From the NCBI RefSeq assembly GCF_018613065.1, contig NZ_JAGGQW010000027.1:1-64000 (forward strand): a DNA stretch of 64,000 nt, written 5' to 3'. A model generated the notes under the pieces. That model worked only from the letters and a program-made list of their open reading frames with translations. It searched no databases and was not told the DNA's origin. The stretch's first letter is position 1; the number at the start of each line of letters is the position of its first letter. The translations under genes and the position numbers were made by a program. This document shows, one piece after another, positions 43,583 through 52,424 of the stretch. This stretch comes from Bacillus sp. ISL-7 (lineage in GTDB: Bacteria; Bacillota; Bacilli; Bacillales_B; DSM-18226).

Positions 43583-44023
43583 ATGTCATTAGAAATTTTA
43601 CAAGCAAAATCAGAATTAAAAGAATTAGTTGATACATTCTCAAATTTGGCCGATGAAAAAAACATTCCAGGTCAAATGCCTTTATTTACACCTGATACCA
43701 AAGTTCAAGTGTACATGGGTGATAATTTATTGTTTGATATTTCAGGAACAAAACAACTGGAAGAAGTATTCACAAGTTTCACAGCTAATGTTAAACGTTC
43801 ATTTCATATGAACGGACAACAGTTTGTCAAAATTGATGGCGATACTGCCACAGGTATTGCCTACTGCCAAGTTAAATTAGTTAGCGAAGAAGATGGGAAA
43901 GAAGTCATCACCGATAGTAGTATTCGATATGACGATGAGTATGTGCGTCAAAACGGAACTTGGTTAATCAAGACCCGTATTTCTCACTTTTCGATTAATG
44001 ACAAACGAACATTACAAAGCTAA
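43583..44023 (+). CDS. NTF2-like/SnoaL-like protein, copy 2
   Basis: 146 aa. Alpha+beta cone fold pattern: N-terminal helices (SLEILQAKSELKELVDTFSN), then FTPDTKVQVYMGDNLLFDISG and a C-terminal sheet (TATGIAYCQVKLV, WLIKTRISHFSI). Resembles the SnoaL_4 group of small ligand-binding or isomerase-like proteins; ligand unknown. No signal peptide. AAGGAGG lies 7 nt before ATG. It differs from copies 3 and 4 by one residue near position 81 (Phe in QQFVK). Confidence 0.85.
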   Translation: MSLEILQAKSELKELVDTFSNLADEKNIPGQMPLFTPDTKVQVYMGDNLLFDISGTKQLEEVFTSFTANVKRSFHMNGQQFVKIDGDTATGIAYCQVKLVSEEDGKEVITDSSIRYDDEYVRQNGTWLIKTRISHFSINDKRTLQS

Positions 44024-44069
44024 TTTGATTTTTCTATTCACCTTAGACATGCGGTAGTCACCAAACATT

Positions 44070-44210
44070 CTAAAAGATAATGAACAATTTTAATCGATTT
44101 GTGCATTATTTCACGAATCAAGGTTAATTGACAATTGTAGACATTTTGTTTCTGTTTATAATTATTTACAGATGTCACATAATTTATCAATGTGAATTAT
44201 TAATGGCATC
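44070..44210 (+). promoter_or_regulatory. regulon cassette, NTF2-like copy 3
   Basis: TTGTAG (44135-44140), 16-bp spacer, TATAAT (44157-44162). This copy keeps the GGTAGTCACCAAAC-type tetR leader that copies 2 and 4 have partly lost, which explains the 716-bp period. Confidence 0.7.
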
Positions 44211-44298
44211 AAGATAGAGGAATAAGAAAACAATTTTCTGTTCTAAACAGCTCGCTAGAAATCACAGGAACAGAAATTAAAAATAAGGAGGAAATTCC

Positions 44299-44739
44299 AT
44301 GTCATTAGAAATTTTACAAGCAAAATCAGAATTAAAAGAATTAGTTGATACATTCTCAAATTTGGCCGATGAAAAAAACATCCCAGGTCAAATGCCTTTA
44401 TTTACACCTGATACCAAAGTTCAAGTGTATATGGGTGATAATTTATTGTTTGATATTTCAGGAACAAAACAACTGGAAGAAGTATTCACAAGTTTCACAG
44501 CTAATGTTAAACGTTCATTTCATATGAACGGACAACAAGTTGTCAAAATTGATGGCGATACTGCCACAGGTATTGCCTACTGCCAAGTTAAATTAGTGAG
44601 CGAAGAAGATGGGAAAGAAGTCATCACCGATAGCAGTATTCGATATGACGATGAGTATGTGCGTCAAAACGGAACTTGGTTAATCAAGACCCGTATTTCT
44701 CACTTTTCGATTAATGACAAACGAACATTACAAAGCTAA
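44299..44739 (+). CDS. NTF2-like/SnoaL-like protein, copy 3
   Basis: 146 aa with intact frame. Same fold pattern and ribosome site as copy 2, with Val in QQVVK. Expressed from its own cassette promoter. Four promoters and three intact genes would raise dosage of this protein and also multiply operator sites. Confidence 0.85.
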   Translation: MSLEILQAKSELKELVDTFSNLADEKNIPGQMPLFTPDTKVQVYMGDNLLFDISGTKQLEEVFTSFTANVKRSFHMNGQQVVKIDGDTATGIAYCQVKLVSEEDGKEVITDSSIRYDDEYVRQNGTWLIKTRISHFSINDKRTLQS

Positions 44740-44779
44740 TTTGATTTTTCTATCCACCTTAGACATGCGGTAGTCATTC

Positions 44780-44920
44780 TAAAAGATTATGAACAACTTT
44801 AAATGATTTGTGCATTATTTCACGGATCAAGGTTAATTGACAATTGTAGACATTTTGATTCTGTTTATAATTATTTACAGATGTCACATAATTTATCAAT
44901 GTGAATTATTAATGACATCA
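44780..44920 (+). promoter_or_regulatory. regulon cassette, NTF2-like copy 4
   Basis: TTGTAG (44844-44849), 16-bp spacer, TATAAT (44866-44871), with the same flanking half-sites. Confidence 0.7.
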
Positions 44921-45008
44921 AGATAGAGGAATAAGAATACAATTTTCTGTTCTAAACTAGCTCGCTAGAAATCACTAGAACAGAAATTAAAAATAAGGAG
45001 GAAATTCC

Positions 45009-45449
45009 ATGTCATTAGAAATTTTACAAGCAAAATCAGAATTAAAAGAATTAGTTGATACATTCTCAAATTTGGCCGATGAAAAAAACATTCCAGGTCA
45101 AATGCCTTTATTTACACCTGATACCAAAGTTCAAGTGTACATGGGTGATAATTTATTGTTTGATATTTCAGGAACAAAACAACTGGAAGAAGTATTCACA
45201 AGTTTCACAGCTAATGTTAAACGTTCATACCACATGAACGGACAACAAGTTGTCAAAATTGATGGCGATACTGCAACAGGTATTGCCTACTGCCAAGTTA
45301 AATTAGTGAGCGAAGAAGATGGGAAAGAAGTCATCACCGATAGTAGTATTCGATATGACGATGAGTATGTGCGTCAAAATGGAACTTGGTTAATCAAAAC
45401 TCGTATTTCTCACTTTTCCATTAATGACAAACGAACATTACAAAGCTAA
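45009..45449 (+). CDS. NTF2-like/SnoaL-like protein, copy 4
   Basis: 146 aa with intact frame. Differs from copy 3 by Ser-Tyr-His for Ser-Phe-His near residue 75. As last unit of the array its 3' flank is different, with no tetR stub following. Confidence 0.85.
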   Translation: MSLEILQAKSELKELVDTFSNLADEKNIPGQMPLFTPDTKVQVYMGDNLLFDISGTKQLEEVFTSFTANVKRSYHMNGQQVVKIDGDTATGIAYCQVKLVSEEDGKEVITDSSIRYDDEYVRQNGTWLIKTRISHFSINDKRTLQS

Positions 45450-45551
45450 TTGTTTATAACTGGGAGATTAAAAAGCACATACCATAGTTATTTACCTTAT
45501 AAATAAATCGAAACTAAATATTACATGGATAGGAAAGGGAGGAACAATTAA

Positions 45552-46535
45552 ATGGAATATGTGAAACTTGGAAATACGGGCTTGGATGTATCTCGGATTT
45601 GTCTTGGTTGTATGAGCTTTGGTATAGGAGAACGGGGAGCTTTTCCTTGGGCACTTAATGAGGAGCAAAGTCGTCCTATGATTAAAAAAGCCCTTGAGTT
45701 AGGGATCAACTTTTTTGATACAGCGAATGTTTATTCAGCTGGAACGAGCGAAGAAATTACTGGAAAAATATTAAAAGAATATGCCAATCGGGATGAAATT
45801 GTCATCACTTCAAAGGTTTTTTACCCAGTGAATGATCGTCCAAATGGTGCTGGTCTTTCCCGAAAGCATATTATGAGTGAAATTGATAAAACTCTTAAAA
45901 GACTGGGAACTGATTATGTAGATCTTTATCAAATCCACCGCTGGGATTACAATACTCCGATTGAAGAGACCATGGAAGCATTGCATGATGTGGTGAAAGC
46001 TGGTAAGGCGAGGTATATAGGAGCATCTACTATATTTGCTTGGCAGTTCTTAAAAGCACAGAATGTCGCTGAGCGTAACGGATGGACCAAGTTTGTAACC
46101 ATGCAAAACCATTACAACCTCTTATACCGTGAAGAGGAGAGAGAGATGATGCCACTTTGTAAGGAAGATAAAATCGGTGTGATGCCATGGAGCCCGTTGG
46201 CCGCAGGAAGATTGGCAAGGCCTTGGGGTGAAATGGACGAGCGTGCTAAAGTAGATGTCATCGGAAAAGCTATCTATTCTGTAACAGCAGATGCTGACCG
46301 ACAAGTTGTTGAACGTCTAACTAAAATAGCTGAAAAACGTAGTGTATCGATGTCACAAATCGCACTTGCATGGTTACTTCAGAAGGAACCAGTAACAGCT
46401 CCAATAGTCGGTACGACTGAAATTTCCCATATTGAAGATGCGGTAGCAGCTGTTTCTCTTAAATTAACACCTGAAGAAATTATGATGCTTGAAGAGCCAT
46501 ATGTTCCACATCCAGTGCTAGGTATGACTTTCTAA
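45552..46535 (+). CDS. aldo/keto reductase 3, YajO-like
   Basis: 327 aa. Tetrad residues in FDTANVYSAGTSEE, TSKVFY and QIHRWDYNTPIEE. PIVGTTEISHIEDA near the C-terminus. YajO-like, paralogous to copies 1 and 2. Ribosome site AAAGGGAGG. No cassette promoter lies directly upstream, so it may be read from the NTF2-like array. An SDR gene, an MFS gene and an alcohol dehydrogenase follow on the same strand. Confidence 0.9.
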   Translation: MEYVKLGNTGLDVSRICLGCMSFGIGERGAFPWALNEEQSRPMIKKALELGINFFDTANVYSAGTSEEITGKILKEYANRDEIVITSKVFYPVNDRPNGAGLSRKHIMSEIDKTLKRLGTDYVDLYQIHRWDYNTPIEETMEALHDVVKAGKARYIGASTIFAWQFLKAQNVAERNGWTKFVTMQNHYNLLYREEEREMMPLCKEDKIGVMPWSPLAAGRLARPWGEMDERAKVDVIGKAIYSVTADADRQVVERLTKIAEKRSVSMSQIALAWLLQKEPVTAPIVGTTEISHIEDAVAAVSLKLTPEEIMMLEEPYVPHPVLGMTF

Positions 46536-46638
46536 TTATATTACAACCATAGATCAATATTCTTTAATGAGAGGATTAGAAGGCTGTTTATACTAAAAAT
46601 ATTGGATAACCAGACTTGGTTGAACAGAAGGAATCTCT

Positions 46639-46672
46639 AAGAACGCCCTAGTCCTATTACTAGGGAGTTCTT
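46639..46672. other. strong intergenic hairpin
   Basis: AAGAACGCCCTAGT pairs with ACTAGGGAGTTCTT (one mismatch) around CCTATT. The following AATC is not a T run, so it may protect mRNA ends or attenuate rather than terminate. Confidence 0.6.
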
Positions 46673-46724
46673 AATCATGCGGATGTAAAGATCAACTTTA
46701 GAATGTATGAAAGGAAGTTTAAAT

Positions 46725-47312
46725 ATGACGAATGTTTTAATCATTGGAGCAAACGGTTCACTTGCTAGTGTAGCTATTGATATGTTCCTTAAAGAAACCG
46801 ATGCACAGTTGTCGCTTTATTTACGAAACTCACGCAGACTAAGAAACATTGATACTAATCGTGTCCGAGTAATTGAAGGCGATGTTATGGACCTTGAAAA
46901 ACTAAAAGAGGCGATGATTGGACAGGATGTTGTCTATGCCAATCTTGCAGGTAATCTGGAACAAATGGCAAAAACAATTGTGGATGCAATGGACGATACA
47001 GGTGTTAAACGTCTCATTTGGGTTAGTTCAATGGGCATATATAATGAAGTACCAGGAGAAAGTCATGGTAGCATCTTAAATCCATATCGAAAATCAGCTG
47101 CGGTCATTGAAGCCTCAGACCTTGACTATACTATTTTGAGACCTGGATGGTTTACCAATAGGGATGAAATTGACTATGAGACAACTCAAAAAGGCGAACC
47201 ATTCAAAGGGCATGATGTATCACGAAAAAGTATTGCAGATTTGATTGTTAAATTGGCTGTAACGCCAGGATTGGAAGTTCGTAGCAGCTTGGGTGTAAAT
47301 AAACCTGAATAA
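46725..47312 (+). CDS. NAD(P)-binding SDR-like protein 1 (atypical, NmrA/YwnB type)
   Basis: 195 aa from ATG 46725 behind AAAGGAAG. Glycine-rich NVLIIGANGSLASVAIDMFL dinucleotide motif, RVIEGDVMDLEKLKEAM, and DYTILRPGWFTN. This is the NAD(P)H-binding atypical SDR pattern of small bacterial proteins that sense or use NADPH. The GANG motif and RPGWFT are intact; there is no classical YxxxK. Paralogous to the gene at 60992. Ends at a terminator preceded by a stub of an NTF2-like gene. Confidence 0.82.
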   Translation: MTNVLIIGANGSLASVAIDMFLKETDAQLSLYLRNSRRLRNIDTNRVRVIEGDVMDLEKLKEAMIGQDVVYANLAGNLEQMAKTIVDAMDDTGVKRLIWVSSMGIYNEVPGESHGSILNPYRKSAAVIEASDLDYTILRPGWFTNRDEIDYETTQKGEPFKGHDVSRKSIADLIVKLAVTPGLEVRSSLGVNKPE

Positions 47313-47327
47313 GCATAGTCAAGACAC

Positions 47328-47376
47328 TTATTTCTCACTTTACGATTAATTATAAACGAACATCACAAAGCTAAGT
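47328..47376 (+). pseudogene. 3' stub of an NTF2-like gene
   Basis: TTTCTCACTTTACGATTAAT and the following bases to CAAAGCTAAGTTG match the end of the NTF2-like genes at 42873-45449 with a few changes (ISHFTINYKRTSQS). It shows that another copy of the unit once lay here. Confidence 0.75.
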
Positions 47377-47425
47377 TGTTTAAAGATTAAGGATTAATGT
47401 TTGGTTGCTGTACCAACAGCACCTG

Positions 47426-47467
47426 AAAATGACTGGGAATAGTAAAATACTATCCAGTCATTTTTTC
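47426..47467 (+). terminator. terminator after SDR-like gene 1
   Basis: AAATGACTGGGA pairs with TCCAGTCATTT around AATAGTAAAATACTA-type loop bases, followed by a T run. Confidence 0.8.
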
Positions 47468-47551
47468 TGGAAATAGCTGAGCAAAATATTGTTTTAAGTT
47501 TTTTTAAAAGATAGATAGATTCAATAAAGGAAAAGGAGAACAGAAAAAACT

Positions 47552-48733
47552 ATGGGTAATACTTGGAAAATTTATATGTTAGCCTTCATTGGCTTCTTCG
47601 TCGGTACGAACGAGTTCGTTATTGCGGGGATCCTTAATAAAGTGGCTGACTCAGCACATATATCGGTTTCAGCAGCAGGACAGCTTATAACCGTTTTCTC
47701 CATTGCTTATGCGTTTGGACCAACATTGGTGATAATGGCTCTGGCGAAAATGGATAAGCGTAAGTTATTAATGATTTCTTTAGCGATCCTTGTGCTGGGA
47801 AGTATTATGACAGCTGCACTTCCTAGTTTCATCTTCTTAATAGTATCACGTGTTGTACTTGCCGTAGGAACTGGCATATTTGTCATCACCGCCATGGATG
47901 TTGCACCAAAACTAGCATCTCCCAACCGTCAAGGTAGTGCGATAGCTACTGTCTTTGCGGGTTTTAGTACTTCGCTTATCATTGGTATTCCAATTGGTCG
48001 AATTGTGGCTCAAGCATACGATTGGAGAGTTATTTTTTGGGGAATTGCTTTATTAAGCTTATTGGCGATCTTTGCTATTGCACGTTGGATTCCAACCACA
48101 GAAGTAGCAAAGCCTATCCCATTTAGAATGCAAATGGGACTTTTAAAAAGACCAGTCATTGCGTTAACTATCGGAGTTACCTTATTTGGATTTATTAGTT
48201 ATTCGGTATTCAATACATTTATGACCCCATTCCTTTCTTCAGTTTTGCATATGGGAGAAGGAGAAATCAGCATTATTTTCTTTGCGTTAGGTATTGCTAG
48301 CTTAGTTGGATCAAAACTTGGGGGATTCCTGGCAGATCGAATTGGCATCGATCGTACACTCTTCGGCAGCCTTTCTGTCCAATTTTTAGTCCTAATGATT
48401 TTGTCTATCGTTTTGATTGCGTTTGCTCATTCTGTAATTATCTCCATCGTGTTAATTATGATTTGGTCAATCGCTGTATGGACATTTTCGACGACCCAGA
48501 ATTTCAAAATAGTCACAATTGGACAGGAAGCATCTGGTATCTTGCTAAGTCTAAACATGACTATTATTCAGATTGGAATTGCGGCGGGAGCTGGTATTGG
48601 AGGGGTTGCGATAGGAAGTACAATGCAACCGATCACTTGGGTAGGGGCTGCATCAGCCTTAATTGCAGTGATTATTTCAGTTGTTTCTTTAGGATTTAGC
48701 AACACCTCTCGTAAAAGTGTTGAAGTGAAGTGA
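47552..48733 (+). CDS. MFS transporter 2 (DHA1 efflux type)
   Basis: 393 aa with about 12 hydrophobic helices. Motifs GTNEFVIAGILNKVADSAHI in TM1, LGGFLADRIGIDR (motif A of the second half) and a basic C-terminus. AraJ/NepI-like efflux pump, proton-driven by family. Paralogous to MFS transporter 3 at 59711, sharing KIYML and GGFLADRIG-like motifs. Ribosome site AAAAGGAGA. Substrate unknown. Confidence 0.85.
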   Translation: MGNTWKIYMLAFIGFFVGTNEFVIAGILNKVADSAHISVSAAGQLITVFSIAYAFGPTLVIMALAKMDKRKLLMISLAILVLGSIMTAALPSFIFLIVSRVVLAVGTGIFVITAMDVAPKLASPNRQGSAIATVFAGFSTSLIIGIPIGRIVAQAYDWRVIFWGIALLSLLAIFAIARWIPTTEVAKPIPFRMQMGLLKRPVIALTIGVTLFGFISYSVFNTFMTPFLSSVLHMGEGEISIIFFALGIASLVGSKLGGFLADRIGIDRTLFGSLSVQFLVLMILSIVLIAFAHSVIISIVLIMIWSIAVWTFSTTQNFKIVTIGQEASGILLSLNMTIIQIGIAAGAGIGGVAIGSTMQPITWVGAASALIAVIISVVSLGFSNTSRKSVEVK

Positions 48734-48750
48734 TAAAAACACATTAAAAA

Positions 48751-48855
48751 GTGCTTGATGTATCACGAAAAAGTATTGCAGATTTGATTGTTAAAATGGC
48801 TGTAACGCCAGGATTAGAAGTTCGTAGCAGCTTGGGCATGAACAAGCCCGAATAA
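48751..48855 (+). pseudogene. 3' stub of SDR-like gene
   Basis: 34 codons nearly identical to the C-terminus of SDR-like protein 1: VSRKSIADLIVKMAVTPGLE then RSSLGMNKPE and stop. The rest of this copy is gone. It is the product of duplication and deletion between MFS 2 and the alcohol dehydrogenase. Confidence 0.85.
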
Positions 48856-48912
48856 GGATCGTAATAAGATTTTGTTAATTCATGATAACAAGAAAGGATT
48901 GTGTCTTCATTT

Positions 48913-49962
48913 ATGTGCAATAATCATACAACCAATGTTTTAAGTGTTCCTAGTGCAAAAGAACCATTTGAAAAGACTACTATTGAGCGGAGAGAATTAC
49001 GACCAGATGACATCTTAATTGATATTAAGTATTGCGGTATTTGCCACTCTGATATTCACTTTGCATATAACGAGTGGGGAACTGGGATCTTTCCAATGGT
49101 TCCTGGTCACGAAATTGCAGGGGTCGTGGCAGCAGTAGGATCAGAAGTTAAAAATTTTGCTGTTGGTGATCACGTTGGCGTTGGTTGCTTTGTTAACTCC
49201 TGCGGGGAATGCGAATACTGCCTAAGTGGCGAGGAGCAATTTTGTACAAAGGGCGTTGTCATGGTATTTAATTCGTTAGATTACGATGGTCAACTAACAT
49301 ACGGTGGATATAGCCAAAAAATCGTTGTAAAGGAAAAGTTCGTTATCCGTATTCCAGATGCTATGGAACTTGATGTAGCAAGCCCGTTATTGTGTGCAGG
49401 CATCACCACATACTCTCCTTTGAAACATTGGAACGTTGGACCAGGTAAGAAGGTTGCGATTGTGGGAATGGGAGGTCTTGGACACCTAGCGGTCCAATTT
49501 GCTCATGCGATGGGTGCTGAAGTAACTGCCTTGAGTCAGACGATGAATAAGAAAGAGGAAGCCCTTGGTTTTGGTGCAAATCATTATTTTGCAACCAATG
49601 ACCCAGCTACATTCACTGAGTTAGCTGGTCGGTTTGACGTAATTTTAAATACAGTTTCAGCAAATCTTGACGTTGATGCTTATTTATCATTACTTAAAGT
49701 AGATGGAACACTCGTTAACGTAGGTGCACCAGCAGAGCCTGAAAAATACCATGTGTTTTCTTTAATCATGGGTCGCCGTAGCATGGCTGGTTCAAATGTT
49801 GGTGGGATTCGAGAAACACAAGAGATGATTGAATTTGCAGCTCAAAACGGCATTGCCCCTAAAATTGAGGTAATCCGTGCTGACCAAGTAAACGAAGCAT
49901 ATGAGCGTGTTCTCCGTAGTGATGTACGTTATCGATTCGTTATAGACATGTCTACTCTGTAA
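48913..49962 (+). CDS. zinc-dependent alcohol dehydrogenase 1
   Basis: 349-aa medium-chain dehydrogenase, cinnamyl-alcohol/YahK type. Catalytic zinc ligands Cys in YCGICHSD (C44) and His in VPGHEIAG. Structural zinc cysteines in SCGECEYCLSGEEQFC. NADP-binding VGMGGLGHLAVQFA. Reduces aldehydes with NADPH in known relatives. Start ATG 48913 (MCNN) matches the paralogue at 58505; GTG 48901 is in frame. A terminator follows at 50002. Confidence 0.92.
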   Translation: MCNNHTTNVLSVPSAKEPFEKTTIERRELRPDDILIDIKYCGICHSDIHFAYNEWGTGIFPMVPGHEIAGVVAAVGSEVKNFAVGDHVGVGCFVNSCGECEYCLSGEEQFCTKGVVMVFNSLDYDGQLTYGGYSQKIVVKEKFVIRIPDAMELDVASPLLCAGITTYSPLKHWNVGPGKKVAIVGMGGLGHLAVQFAHAMGAEVTALSQTMNKKEEALGFGANHYFATNDPATFTELAGRFDVILNTVSANLDVDAYLSLLKVDGTLVNVGAPAEPEKYHVFSLIMGRRSMAGSNVGGIRETQEMIEFAAQNGIAPKIEVIRADQVNEAYERVLRSDVRYRFVIDMSTL

Positions 49963-50001
49963 CTTTTAACGATTGTTTTTTTACCATTAACAGATGAAGA
50001 T

Positions 50002-50040
50002 GGGTCAACCAATTAATTCTATTGGTTGGCCCTATTATTG
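50002..50040 (+). terminator. terminator after alcohol dehydrogenase 1
   Basis: GGGTCAACCAAT pairs with ATTGGTTGGCCC around TAATTCT, followed by TATTATTG. Confidence 0.75.
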
Positions 50041-50170
50041 TCGTACGTTTTTCAATTTCCTCAAATCTACCCCAAGACACGTCTATCTATAAATTAAGTT
50101 ATATTCAAACAAAGGTTATTTTGAATTGGGTAACTTTGAACTCTTAATTCTGGTATAGCCCTCCAAAATA

Positions 50171-50258
50171 CACAATTTCAATCCATTCGTGCACTATTAC
50201 ACGAATCATCATTATTTAGTAATTGTGGATATATTGCATATGATTATAATAATATACA
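50171..50258 (+). promoter_or_regulatory. regulon cassette upstream of the antiporter gene
   Basis: TTGTGG (50223-50228), 16-bp spacer, TATAAT (50245-50250). Upstream ATTCGTGCACTATTACACGAAT is a clear palindrome, a variant of the operator with C/G changes. Confidence 0.65.
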
Positions 50259-50317
50259 TGCGAGTTTTAATTTATTCGTGTGTTTTATTTTTATTAAAAT
50301 TGATGAGGAGGGATTGG

Positions 50318-51646
50318 ATGGAACAACAAGGTTCTATTATCTCACTTTTAATTGTAAGTATTGTCGCATTTTTAACACCTATTTTGCTGCACCGTTTTAA
50401 ATTACAATTTGTTCCCGTAGTAGTTGCAGAAATTATTATGGGTTTAATTATAGGAAAGAGTGGATTTAATCTTGTGCATGAAGACACATGGCTCGGAATT
50501 CTTTCTACTCTAGGATTTTTATTTCTTATGTTTTTAAGTGGACTTGAAATTGACTTTCGTGGCTTTTCCATGAAACAAGGCAAGAAACTAAGAAAGGAGA
50601 AAGTTGAACCGAATACCTTTCTAATTTCAAGCATCATTTTTGCTGGGATTTTTATTGTTTCCTTTGGATTATCCTTTCTATTTGTTCTAGCGGGCTTTAT
50701 TCATAATGTTTTCCTAATGACTTTAATTATTTCATCGATTTCTCTTGGGGTTGTTGTCCCTACATTAAAAGAAGCGAATTTAATGAAAACGAACATTGGC
50801 CAGATTATCTTGCTTATTGCAGTTATTGCTGATCTGGTTACAATGATCTCTCTTGCTGTGTTTGAGTCTCTATTTGGTAAAGATGGTGGACATACCTGGA
50901 CGCTTCTTATTTTGTTTGCTGTAGGTGCTGGGCTCTATTTTATCGCCAACTGGTTAAAGAAGCGAAAAATCTTTTCTGAATTGGCAGCAGGAACGACACA
51001 GATTGGGACAAGGGCAGTATTTACCTTATTAATTGCGTTTGTCGCTATTTCTCAAATTGTTGGAGCTGAAAACATCCTAGGGGCGTTTCTGGCAGGGGTA
51101 ATTGTATCATTGCTGTCGCCTAACAAGGAAATGGTTCTTAAATTAGACTCATTTGGGTATGGATTTTTCATCCCGATCTTTTTTGTGATGATTGGTGTGA
51201 AATTAGATTTATGGTCATTGTTGAGTGAGAAAAAAATGCTGATGCTTATACCACTTCTTCTTATTGCACTGTTATTGTCCAAATTAATCCCAGCGATTTT
51301 TCTAAGAAAATGGTATGACATAAAGACAGTTATTTCTTCAGGGTTTCTTCTGACTTCAACTCTTTCGGTTGTAATTGCTGCCGCTACGGTTGGACAAAGA
51401 ATAGGCGTAATCACCCAGCAGATGAGTGGGACCCTTATTCTGGTTGCCGTCATCTCCTGTGTAGTAACACCCATCTTGTTTAAAAAGATGTTCTCACAAA
51501 GGGATGATGGAAGTAAAGAACAGAATGCAGCGTTCACTAAATCCAACAATATTTGTTTGCCTTTAAAAAGAAAACTAAACTCTACTCAATCTAAGCCTAA
51601 TGTTGTAGCACATAGAGCAGTAAAAAGCAGAAAAAGAATTGTATAG
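50318..51646 (+). CDS. CPA2-family cation/proton antiporter
   Basis: 442 aa from ATG 50318 behind GAGGAGGGA; upstream codons to 50189 lie in the promoter. About 12 membrane helices with the Na_H_Exchanger pattern: ILLHRFKLQFVPVVVAEIIM, FLFLMFLSGLEIDF, GAENILGAFLAGVIVSLLSP, FFIPIFFVMIGVKLDL. Basic soluble tail without a TrkA domain. KefB/YhaU-like potassium or sodium/proton exchange would counter cytoplasmic acid or electrophile stress, as Kef does in E. coli (inference). Confidence 0.85.
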   Translation: MEQQGSIISLLIVSIVAFLTPILLHRFKLQFVPVVVAEIIMGLIIGKSGFNLVHEDTWLGILSTLGFLFLMFLSGLEIDFRGFSMKQGKKLRKEKVEPNTFLISSIIFAGIFIVSFGLSFLFVLAGFIHNVFLMTLIISSISLGVVVPTLKEANLMKTNIGQIILLIAVIADLVTMISLAVFESLFGKDGGHTWTLLILFAVGAGLYFIANWLKKRKIFSELAAGTTQIGTRAVFTLLIAFVAISQIVGAENILGAFLAGVIVSLLSPNKEMVLKLDSFGYGFFIPIFFVMIGVKLDLWSLLSEKKMLMLIPLLLIALLLSKLIPAIFLRKWYDIKTVISSGFLLTSTLSVVIAAATVGQRIGVITQQMSGTLILVAVISCVVTPILFKKMFSQRDDGSKEQNAAFTKSNNICLPLKRKLNSTQSKPNVVAHRAVKSRKRIV

Positions 51647-51847
51647 TATTTTAAGTTGTCGAGTATCGAAAGGTATATTTTAGCTAAACGATGCTGAATT
51701 TATTTATATTGTCTACACTAAGTCCAGCTATTGAAAGTTATTGTATCCGAACCGTTCATGAGTGAAAGAATGGAAAACGAAAACAGCACGAATAATAAGC
51801 AAGTCTTCAATAGATAAAAAAACGTTATTTAGGAGGTTGCAAAAAAA

Positions 51848-52216
51848 ATGAGTGAAGATAAACAAAAAATCCTAGCAATTTATCAACAGATTGATGCTGC
51901 AATGGTTAATAAAGATACTCAAGGCTTGGAAAACATCCTTGATGACAATTATGTATTAGTTCACATGACTGGTTATCATCAACCTAAGCGAGAATGGCTT
52001 GAACAAATAGATAATGAACAAATGAAATACTACAAAACCATGCCGCAAAAAACAACAATTACAATAGAAGGTAATACTGCTACTCTTATTTGTGATACTA
52101 AACTTGATGCTAGAATTTATGGTTTTAGAAACACTTGGAGTATGCAAATGAAAATGCATTTTGATAAACGTGGAGACAATTGGTATCCTGTAAGGACTAT
52201 TGCAACAAGTAGATAA
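51848..52216 (+). CDS. DUF4440/NTF2-like protein
   Basis: 122 aa. KILAIYQQIDAAMVNKDTQG, LDDNYVLVHMTGYHQPKREW, and the sheet TATLICDTKLDARIYG. NTF2-like fold, different subfamily from the four-copy array. Ligand unknown. AGGAGG lies before ATG. The region 51647-51847 in front holds no gene. Confidence 0.8.
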   Translation: MSEDKQKILAIYQQIDAAMVNKDTQGLENILDDNYVLVHMTGYHQPKREWLEQIDNEQMKYYKTMPQKTTITIEGNTATLICDTKLDARIYGFRNTWSMQMKMHFDKRGDNWYPVRTIATSR

Positions 52217-52268
52217 AAAACAGAGATAATAAGATAACAACGGCATAATTTAACATTTCAAAAAATGG

Positions 52269-52323
52269 GAACCCTATTATAACCTTGTTCAGTCGCAATG
52301 GTGACAAGGATTTAATAGGGTTT
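52269..52323 (+). terminator. hairpin after the DUF4440 gene
   Basis: AACCCTATTA pairs with TAATAGGGTT, with inner pairing ACCTTGT/ACAAGG. No strong T run follows, so termination strength is uncertain. Confidence 0.55.
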
Positions 52324-52424
52324 ATGATTTCTGCATATCAGTGTGATAATGGGGGTAACATTAACTTGTTATTCCACAATTAGTTATTATTTTTTTTTCT
52401 ACTTAACAGGAGGAAATTGAGTTA

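Larger units (their letters stand above)
42600..45449 (+). repeat. four tandem copies of a ~710-bp unit
   Basis: NTF2-like starts at 42873, 43583, 44299 and 45009 give periods of 710, 716 and 710 bp. Each unit contains the first codons of tetR-1 in reverse (from the block TTCTATCCACCTTAGACAT), the cassette promoter and the full NTF2-like gene. Units are almost identical. This is a recent tandem amplification with one endpoint inside tetR-1. Confidence 0.9.

Noticed and set aside
42919..45237. Repeated 60-codon frames inside the NTF2-like genes
   Set aside because: They are out-of-frame shadows that recur only because the gene itself is repeated.
50189..50317. N-terminal extension of the antiporter
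   Set aside because: It covers the cassette promoter; the AGGAGGG-preceded ATG at 50318 is clearly the start.
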